DNA from: Candidatus Omnitrophota bacterium
GTDB taxonomy: Bacteria > Omnitrophota > Gorgyraeia > Duberdicusellales > 4484-171
Assembly: GCA_023819315.1 (NCBI GenBank)
Contig: JAMWBQ010000006.1
Coordinates: 1-39,634, forward strand
Direction of reading: 5' to 3'
DNA length: 39,634 bases
In this document: one piece after another, positions 33,967-39,634 of the stretch
Layout of the letters: the number at the start of each line of letters is the position of its first letter
Numbering within the stretch: the first letter of the stretch is position 1
Position numbers and translations under genes: made by a program
The notes under the pieces: model-generated
Seen by the model: only the letters and a program-made list of their open reading frames with translations
Databases searched by the model: none
What the model was told of the DNA's origin: nothing

Positions 33967-35223
33967 TCATTTATATAAATCACAGCTATCAAGTATTTTT
34001 AGAGAACAAAATTTACCACACATAGTACATATATCGGTAGTATGAGTTTTTAAAGATTTTCTATACGATTCAGCCTTGTTTTTATTCATAGATAATTTGA
34101 ATATATTAGACCAATCTCTTTTTCTTCTGTATAATGATAGATTTAAATCTTTTTGCCATTCTTCGGGAAAACGTAAAATATCAACAGAGTGAGCAGCTAT
34201 TTTAGAAGCCATTATACCATCTTTAATATCTTCTATAGATGGGTGTCTCAAATGTTCAGCAGGTGTTACTACACAGAGGAAATCAGCTCCATTTAATCCA
34301 GCAATGGCACCCCCTATAGCTGAAGTGATATGGTCATAACCACAAGCTATATCGGTAGGAAGAGGACCTAGAACATAAAAAGGAACTCCCCTACATAGTT
34401 TTTTTGCTAATAATATATTTGTTCCTATTTCATCCAGTTTAATATGACCGGGACCTTCTACCATTACCTGGACACCTTCCTTTAAACATACTCTCACTAA
34501 CTCACTCAATACTTTTAATTCTTGCATTTGAAGATTATCAGTAGAATCAGCCACTGCACCGGGTCTAAGGGCATCTCCTAAACTAATTACAATATTGTAC
34601 TCTTTAGCAATACTTAAAATTTTATCAAAATTCTCATATAAGGGGTTCTCTTTATTATTTATATACATCCACCTTGCAAGAATTGCCCCTCCTCTACTGA
34701 CTATACCACCTACCCTTTTATTTTCCTTAATAATATCAAGAGTATTCTTTAATATTCCCGCATGAATAGTGAAAAAGTCTACTCCATCTTTTGCTTGCTC
34801 AGTTATAACTTCAAGGATATCATCTAAGGTAAACTTATCAAAGCTCCCTCTTTTATCTTCCGCATTTTTTGCTATTTCGTATATAGGTACCGTTCCCACA
34901 GGTACAGAAGAATATTTTATTATTTCTTTACGTATATTTCTTAAATTTCCTCCTGTGCTGAGGTCCATAATTGTATCTGTCCCTAAGGAAATTGCTATTT
35001 TAAGTTTTTCTATTTCATCTTTATATCCCTTTTTTTCAGGGGATGTCCCTATATTGGTATTAATCTTTATTCTTAGTCCTTCCCCAATGGCAGTTATATT
35101 TTCTACCTCTCTTTTCCTATTTAAAGGAATAACTATTTTACCCTCCTTTAATTTCTTTTCTAAATAATTTTTTGGAACAAGCTCTTTTTTAGATAATTTT
35201 TTTATCAAACTTGCCTTAAACAT
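33967..35223 (-). CDS. thiC: phosphomethylpyrimidine synthase ThiC
   Basis: 418 residues, a short form without the long N-terminal domain of proteobacterial ThiC. E-G-L-R-I-K-I-N-T-N-I-G-T-S near 48-61, T-I-M-D-L-S-T-G-G-N, D-x-x-x-x-H-A-G, S-R-G-G-A-I, S-L-G-D-A-L-R-P-G near 214-222, V-E-G-P-G-H and the C-terminal 4Fe-4S motif C-T-M-C-G-K-F-C match. It converts AIR to HMP-P with SAM. The start overlaps the thiE stop by 19 bp. No TPP riboswitch lies upstream within the cluster. Confidence 0.97.
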   Translation of the reverse strand: MFKASLIKKLSKKELVPKNYLEKKLKEGKIVIPLNRKREVENITAIGEGLRIKINTNIGTSPEKKGYKDEIEKLKIAISLGTDTIMDLSTGGNLRNIRKEIIKYSSVPVGTVPIYEIAKNAEDKRGSFDKFTLDDILEVITEQAKDGVDFFTIHAGILKNTLDIIKENKRVGGIVSRGGAILARWMYINNKENPLYENFDKILSIAKEYNIVISLGDALRPGAVADSTDNLQMQELKVLSELVRVCLKEGVQVMVEGPGHIKLDEIGTNILLAKKLCRGVPFYVLGPLPTDIACGYDHITSAIGGAIAGLNGADFLCVVTPAEHLRHPSIEDIKDGIMASKIAAHSVDILRFPEEWQKDLNLSLYRRKRDWSNIFKLSMNKNKAESYRKSLKTHTTDICTMCGKFCSLKILDSCDLYK

Positions 35224-35864
35224 CGTTTAAATTCTTTAACAGTATTGAGGATATCATTACTTAAGATTATCGCTCTACATACACATATTTTACTTATCCC
35301 TATTTTTACAAGGGGATTTAAATTATCTAAATTAATTCCCCCTATAGCGAATAAAGGTTTATTATTTATTAATTTTATCCAATTTTTTAATTTAATCGTT
35401 CCTAAAGGTTTAAGAGATTGTTTCATTTCTGTTTTAAATACCGGACCGATACTTAAATAATCTGTATCTTCTTTTGAAAACCTAACGAGTTCCTCTTTAC
35501 TATGAACGGTTTTACCGATGATTTTTTCTTTACCAAGAATTTTTCTTGCTTGTGAGATATCTATATCATCTTTTCCTAAATGAAGCCCATCAGCGTTTGA
35601 TAGATAAGCGATATCTACACGGTCATTTACAATGAATATCTTTTTATATTTATGAATTATCCCAGATAACTTCAAAGATATATCAAGCGTTAATCTATCC
35701 GAGATGTTTTTAAATCTAAATTGTATAATATCGGTACAACTTTTACTTATTTTGGTAGCTAAAGCAAAAATATCGAGAGAGTATCTATCAATAACTTCTT
35801 TATCAAGAATCGTATAAAGAAGAGATTTCTTTAAAAGATTCTTTTTCAATATCGTATATTTCAT
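35205..35864 (-). CDS. thiE: thiamine-phosphate synthase ThiE
   Basis: 219 residues. D-I-I-Q-F-R-F-K-N, V-N-D-R-V-D-I-A, A-D-G-L-H-L-G-K-D-D, Y-L-S-I-G-P-V-F-K-T and A-I-G-G-I-N match ThiE, which joins HMP-PP and HET-P to thiamine phosphate. The first about 20 residues are read from the same DNA as the end of thiD2 in another frame (62-bp overlap). In related bacteria ThiD2 and ThiE are often one fused protein, so this may be a fission or a frameshifted fusion. No ribosome binding site is evident. Confidence 0.93.
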   Translation of the reverse strand: MKYTILKKNLLKKSLLYTILDKEVIDRYSLDIFALATKISKSCTDIIQFRFKNISDRLTLDISLKLSGIIHKYKKIFIVNDRVDIAYLSNADGLHLGKDDIDISQARKILGKEKIIGKTVHSKEELVRFSKEDTDYLSIGPVFKTEMKQSLKPLGTIKLKNWIKLINNKPLFAIGGINLDNLNPLVKIGISKICVCRAIILSNDILNTVKEFKRCLRQV

Positions 35865-36255
35865 ATCTTAATTTTTTAATTGTTGAAACTTTCCTCTTAT
35901 CTACTATCTTGAATAATTCCTCGAGTACCCGTAGTGATTCTTTTGTTCGTTGAAAATTTACATAGATTATATCAAATAAATTTTTACGATTCATCTCTAT
36001 GTTATTTATTTCTTTTCCGAAATCACTTTTTGTATCACGGGAACTTAAAAGTTTTTTAATTAAATCTCTATCTTCAATTATATGATCAAGGTTATGTCTT
36101 ATCTTTTTTAGTTTTTCACTTAATATTCTATCTTCAATAATAAATCTAAACGCATCTTCTACTACACGTAATCCCTCTTTAGAACGATTTAAATTAACAT
36201 CTATTACTCTAAGGAGCTTTTTATCATTCTTAGTTTGTTTGATTGTGTTTACCAT
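35803..36255 (-). CDS. thiD2: ThiD2-type hydroxymethylpyrimidine kinase domain protein
   Basis: 150 residues. The tandem pattern L-R-V-I-D-V-N-L-N-R-S-K-E-G-L-R-V-V-E-D-A-F-R-F near 15-38, R-H-N-L-D near 53-57, R-D-T-K-S-D-F-G near 73-80 and F-Q-R-T-K-E-S-L-R-V-L-E-E near 101-113 is typical of the ThiD2 domain, proposed to replace ThiD in phosphorylating HMP-P. It ends where the ThiE domain begins, in a different frame. Its start overlaps the end of hldE-C by 26 bp. Confidence 0.85.
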   Translation of the reverse strand: MVNTIKQTKNDKKLLRVIDVNLNRSKEGLRVVEDAFRFIIEDRILSEKLKKIRHNLDHIIEDRDLIKKLLSSRDTKSDFGKEINNIEMNRKNLFDIIYVNFQRTKESLRVLEELFKIVDKRKVSTIKKLRYEIYDIEKESFKEISSLYDS

Positions 36256-36712
36256 ATTTATTTAATATTTTTTCAATAAGTTTTGTAGAAGAGTATCCTT
36301 TTAATAGTTTTACAAAATATACTTTATCCACCATGGTTTCACCTATTACTTTCTTATTATACCAATCTCCTCCTTTTACAAGGATATCCGGTTTTAAGGT
36401 TTTTATGATTCTATAGGGAGTAGGTTCGTCAAAAATAGTTACGTAGTCAACATACTCTATAGATGATATAATTTCTACACGAGCATTTTGGTTAAGTATT
36501 GGGCGTAGATTACCTTTTATTTTTTTTATAGAACTGTCCGAATTTATACCTACTATAAGGATATCTCCTTGTTTCTTTGCTTCTTTTAAAATTTTAATGT
36601 GGCCAGGATGAATTAAATCAAAACATCCGTTAGTAAATACCAATTTATTCCCTTTACTTTTTAAATTTTTTGCAATATTTTTTAATTCTTTTAGGTTCTT
36701 AATTTTATTCAT
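36230..36712 (-). CDS. rfaE2: D-glycero-beta-D-manno-heptose 1-phosphate adenylyltransferase
   Basis: 160 residues, only the nucleotidyltransferase half of HldE. F-T-N-G-C-F-D-L-I-H-P-G-H near 26-38, G-I-N-S-D-S-S-I near 55-62, V-K-G-G-D-W near 113-118 and a C-terminal Y-S-S-T-K match. It makes ADP-heptose from heptose-1-phosphate for LPS core. The sugar kinase half is not in the window. Overlaps the upstream gmhA gene by 8 bp. Confidence 0.93.
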   Translation of the reverse strand: MNKIKNLKELKNIAKNLKSKGNKLVFTNGCFDLIHPGHIKILKEAKKQGDILIVGINSDSSIKKIKGNLRPILNQNARVEIISSIEYVDYVTIFDEPTPYRIIKTLKPDILVKGGDWYNKKVIGETMVDKVYFVKLLKGYSSTKLIEKILNKYGKHNQTN

Positions 36713-37274
36713 TGAAAAGTTCTTCTTCTACTATTTGGCATATTATATGACCGATAAGTATATGCATTTCCTGGATACGAGCGGTATCTTCAATAGGTAT
36801 AATTAAGGATGTATCTACTAAGTTCTTAAGTTCTCCTCCATCTTTACCTAATAGACCTATAGTATAAGTTCCTTTATCTTTGGCTTTTAATATCGCATTT
36901 ATTAAATTTTTTGATTTACCCGATGTAGAGATAGCAAAAACAAGATCTTTTATTTGTGCTAATGCTTCTATTTGATAAGAGAATATTTCTTCGTAACCAA
37001 AATCGTTACCTATAGCTGTGATAACAGATATATTTGAACTTATAGCTATCGCGGGAAGAGGCTGACGTTTTTTTTTAAATCTACCTATAAACTCAGCAGC
37101 TAAATGTTGTGCGTCAGCGGCACTGCCACCATTACCCATAAAGATTATTTTACCCTTATTTTTTATGGTTTCTACACACCTTAAGCTGATATCATTTAAT
37201 ATCGCAATATTCTCTTCAACAAATTTAATACTTTCTTTGTGTCTATTTATAGCGTTTATAATAATATTTTCCAT
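36705..37274 (-). CDS. gmhA: sedoheptulose-7-phosphate isomerase GmhA
   Basis: 189 residues, one SIS domain. G-N-G-G-S-A-A-D-A-Q-H-L-A-A-E at 47-61 (H57 and E61 as zinc ligands), S-T-S-G-K-S near 117-122 and T-A-R-I-Q-E-M-H-I near 168-176 match GmhA, the first step from sedoheptulose-7-phosphate to ADP-heptose. The pair with rfaE2 argues for an outer membrane with heptose-containing LPS. Its ATG overlaps the TAA of the pfkA open frame. Confidence 0.95.
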   Translation of the reverse strand: MENIIINAINRHKESIKFVEENIAILNDISLRCVETIKNKGKIIFMGNGGSAADAQHLAAEFIGRFKKKRQPLPAIAISSNISVITAIGNDFGYEEIFSYQIEALAQIKDLVFAISTSGKSKNLINAILKAKDKGTYTIGLLGKDGGELKNLVDTSLIIPIEDTARIQEMHILIGHIICQIVEEELFNE

Positions 37275-38298
37275 TAGCCAAAGAATATCTTTGCTATTTC
37301 ATATAATTTTAAATCAACCGTTTTTAACTTTTCCGTAGCATCTTTTAAAGGAACATCGATAATTTCTATTCCTTTGAGAGCAACCATTCTTCCAAATTTT
37401 TTTTCTTTAATCAATTCAAATGCTTTAACTCCAAACCTTGTGCCAAGAACTCTATCAAAAGCTGTAGGTGTGCCACCTCTTTGTATATGTCCTAAGACAG
37501 TTACTCTCGTTTCAAAACCTGTTTTTTCTTCTATAATTTTGCTTATTACATTACCTATCCCACCTAAACGCACATGACCAAATTCATCTAAACCTTTATC
37601 TTGAACGTAAATATCTTTATCCTTAAAAACTGCACCTTCAGCTACTACAATTATAGAGAATTTTTTTCCCATTTTATGTCTCTGTTGAATGGATAAACAA
37701 ACTTCCTCTATATCTATAGGTATTTCGGGAATAAGAATGTAATCGGCACCTCCTGCTATACCGGCGTAAGTGGCAATCCAACCAGCATGTCTACCCATTA
37801 CTTCTACTACCATTATACGATTATGCGATTCAGCAGTGGTATGTAGTCTGTCTATGCATTCCATCACTATATTTACTGCTGTATCAAACCCAAAGGTGAA
37901 ATCTGTAGCTGATAGGTCATTATCTATAGTTTTAGGAACACCCAATATATTTAAACCTTCTTGGTATAATTTTTGAGCCACTCCTAAAGTATCTTCCCCT
38001 CCAATAGCTACAATAGCATCTATTGCCAATTCTTTACAGTTATTTTTAATAATATCTGGCCCATTTTCTTTCTTATAAGGGTTAGTTCGCGAAGTTCCTA
38101 GATTGTTCCTCCTTTAGGAAGAATTCCCGATATGGAAAATAAATCTAAATTAATAAAATCTTTCTCTAATATTCCTTTCCAACCATAACGGAAACCTATA
38201 ACTTTGTGATTTTCCTGTATAGCTTTTCTTACTACTGCTCTTATTACAGAATTTAATCCCGGACAATCACCTCCACCGGTAAGAATACCTATATTCAT
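37274..38298 (-). pseudogene. pfkA: 6-phosphofructokinase, broken by a 1-nt frameshift
   Basis: The gene starts at ATG 38298 with AGGAGG upstream and reads 66 residues to a stop (38098-38100). The rest of a normal phosphofructokinase, about 275 residues, continues in the -1 frame to 37274. Shifting back one base at the stop restores the expected I-L-G-T-S-R-T-N-P-Y-K. The downstream part has G-G-E-D-T-L-G and P-K-T-I-D-N-D, residues typical of pyrophosphate-dependent enzymes. It could be a sequencing or assembly error, a real mutation or a rare frameshift site. The rest of the gene shows no other decay, so an error is the simplest reading. Confidence 0.9.
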
Positions 38299-38324
38299 AT
38301 ATCCTCCTTTCTTTTAAAGCTATT

Positions 38325-38897
38325 TTAATAGTATCTGAAAGGGCCTTCTTTTTCTTCAGAAGATAATGTTTCTTCCTTAGGAAAATTTATCTTTTTTACT
38401 TCTATCTTGATTTTAATTTCTTTGTCTGTCCCCAATATTCCCTGAAGTTCATTCTTTATTTTTTCTTGAAGCTCCTGAGTAAAATTGCTAAGATTAGTTT
38501 TTGATTTTAAAGATAGTATGGCTTCTACATCAATTTTTTTCTTCGCAGATATAATTCTTGTTTTTGTTTGAGAGATATTTTCATTTTCCAGACATTTTCT
38601 AACAATATCTTCTAAAGCCTTTAAGGTAATACTAACCTCTCCATTCTGAGTTATAGCGGTTATCTTTTTTTCTTTAAATAGATGATTAAAGATAATCTGT
38701 AAGGCTCTTAAAACTATAAAGAGTAAAAGTATGCCCAAAAGAAATAGGTCTATTCTTAAGTAAATATCGCTTAAAACAACATTCTTAAGGTAATTTGTTA
38801 TAGTTTCTATCTCGATTATCCCCAAAGATATAACTATCAAAGTTATACCTACTATGAGCGTAATTAAGTAGATAATTATATTTGTTATTCCCTTCAT
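38325..38897 (-). CDS. amaP: alkaline-shock membrane anchor protein AmaP-like
   Basis: 190 residues. Two hydrophobic helices (about 5-27 and 48-70) are followed by an Asp23-like domain (about 78-170: I-T-x-N-G-E-V-S-I-T-L-K-A-L-E-D-I-V, then V-E-A-I-L-S-L-K). AmaP anchors Asp23-like proteins at the inner membrane. It lies between accC and pfkA; in other bacteria such genes commonly sit next to accB-accC. A strong GAGGAGG precedes the ATG. Confidence 0.85.
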   Translation of the reverse strand: MKGITNIIIYLITLIVGITLIVISLGIIEIETITNYLKNVVLSDIYLRIDLFLLGILLLFIVLRALQIIFNHLFKEKKITAITQNGEVSITLKALEDIVRKCLENENISQTKTRIISAKKKIDVEAILSLKSKTNLSNFTQELQEKIKNELQGILGTDKEIKIKIEVKKINFPKEETLSSEEKEGPFRYY

Positions 38898-38920
38898 TTA
38901 TACCTCCTCGTTTTTAAAAT

Positions 38921-39634
38921 TTAACTCAAATTTTCTTCTTCTAAGAATTTCTTTAAAAAATCCGTATGGTATCTTCCTTTTTTAAAATCAGGGTCATTTA
39001 TAATTTTTTTACAAAAAGGTGCAGTTGTTTTTATGGGTTCTATTATGAATTCATCTAAAGCTCTATCCATTTTTTTCAATGCTTCTAAACGAGTTTTTCC
39101 TTTTGCTATTATCTTTGCCAATAGAGAATCGTAATAAGGAGGAATTAAGTATCCCGAATATATATGTGTATCTACCCTTATATCTTTTCCACCCGGTTGA
39201 TAGTAGAATTCTATTTGCCCAGGTGAAGGGGTAAAATTTTTATTAGGGTCCTCCGCATTTATTCTACACTCAATAGCTACATTATTAAACTTTACATCAT
39301 CCTGCTTTAATTTTAGTTTTTCTCCGGCAGCAAGCATTATTTGATATTTTACAATATCTATATCTGTGCTTTCCTCGGTTATAGGATGTTCAACTTGTAT
39401 CCTTGTATTCATTTCCATAAAGTAAAAGTTACCTTTTTCATCAAGAAGAAACTCCATTGTCCCTACATTAGTATAGTTTATATAACGAGCACCTTTAACG
39501 GCCAATTCCCCTATCTTTTTTCTTAATTTTGCATCTACAGCAGGAGACGGTGTCTCTTCAATTAGTTTTTGATGTCTTCTTTGAATACTACAATCTCTTT
39601 CTCCTAAGTGGATAATGTTACCGTAATTATCGGC
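38921..39634 (-). CDS. accC: acetyl-CoA carboxylase biotin carboxylase, 5'-truncated
   Basis: The frame is open to the right edge of the window, so only about the last 237 residues are seen; the start lies outside. The ATP-grasp part shows [15 protein letters not shown] near the edge, then [14 protein letters not shown] and E-C-R-I-N-A-E-D-P and the C-terminal domain. It carboxylates biotin on AccB, the first step of fatty-acid synthesis. It ends 23 nt before amaP on the same strand. Confidence 0.97.
   Translation of the reverse strand, partial: ADNYGNIIHLGERDCSIQRRHQKLIEETPSPAVDAKLRKKIGELAVKGARYINYTNVGTMEFLLDEKGNFYFMEMNTRIQVEHPITEESTDIDIVKYQIMLAAGEKLKLKQDDVKFNNVAIECRINAEDPNKNFTPSPGQIEFYYQPGGKDIRVDTHIYSGYLIPPYYDSLLAKIIAKGKTRLEALKKMDRALDEFIIEPIKTTAPFCKKIINDPDFKKGRYHTDFLKKFLEEENLS

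Noticed and set aside
37274..38029. Separate 251-aa phosphofructokinase gene starting at a TTG
   Set aside because: Conserved PFK sequence continues upstream of that TTG in the same frame to the frameshift at 38098, so it is part of one broken gene.

Overview
The window is AT-rich DNA from one bacterial chromosome. It looks like an uncultured, anaerobic, Gram-negative lineage of the PVC superphylum, with Omnitrophota the best guess. Evidence seen: two ADP-heptose (LPS core) genes gmhA and hldE-C; an LPS-type envelope set (RodZ, SPOR and SH3 proteins); a 77-aa 'small basic protein' of the type known from Chlamydiae/Verrucomicrobia; a B12-dependent class II ribonucleotide reductase; rubredoxin; several radical-SAM enzymes; and a phosphofructokinase with pyrophosphate-type residues. 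The phylum is an inference; no rRNA is present.

Layout. 27-1513: CRISPR array of 23 repeats and 22 spacers, probably continuing off the left edge; no cas gene lies in the window. 1514-2110: non-coding leader region with a possible leader peptide and a striking anti-Shine-Dalgarno inverted repeat in front of a DUF4870 gene. 2111-5451: DUF4870 and DUF2339 membrane proteins and a conserved unknown. 5452-6771: 1.3 kb without a clear gene, but with a hairpin cluster and small ORF candidates. 6721-8775: CIRCE-controlled groES-groEL ending in a clear terminator. 8827-15060: IMPase-like phosphatase, two unknown membrane proteins, nrdJ, an AmrS-like radical SAM enzyme, DUF169, rubredoxin. 15088-22902: tightly packed rpsO-pnp-ftsK-rodZ-rimO-pgsA-pgpA, a housekeeping and membrane operon.

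From 22880 on, almost everything is on the minus strand. thpR and cinA-C come first. A probable small transcript or attenuator and a PilZ gene (24094, plus strand) stand alone. Next is a minus-strand run PilZ - 44-aa zinc protein - PilZ - DUF4416 - radical SAM. Upstream of it lies aroB, M50 protease, SH3 protein, small basic protein, SPOR protein, HD-GYP, HIT, phosphodiesterase and a degenerate ATPase. Furthest upstream are tRNA-Gly(CCC), thiC-thiE-thiD2, hldE-C, gmhA, a frameshifted pfkA, amaP and a 5'-truncated accC.

Themes: cyclic-di-GMP signalling (three PilZ proteins and an HD-GYP phosphodiesterase), envelope biogenesis, thiamine synthesis and anaerobic metabolism. Genes inside the compact operons mostly lack Shine-Dalgarno sequences, and several operon-first genes have a promoter so close to the start codon that the mRNA should be leaderless or nearly so. 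No obviously new multigene defence or biosynthetic system was found. The best unexplained signals are RNA-level: the 1905-2110 switch, the 5859-5937 hairpin cluster, the 6341-6441 small ORF and the 23959-24066 short transcript.
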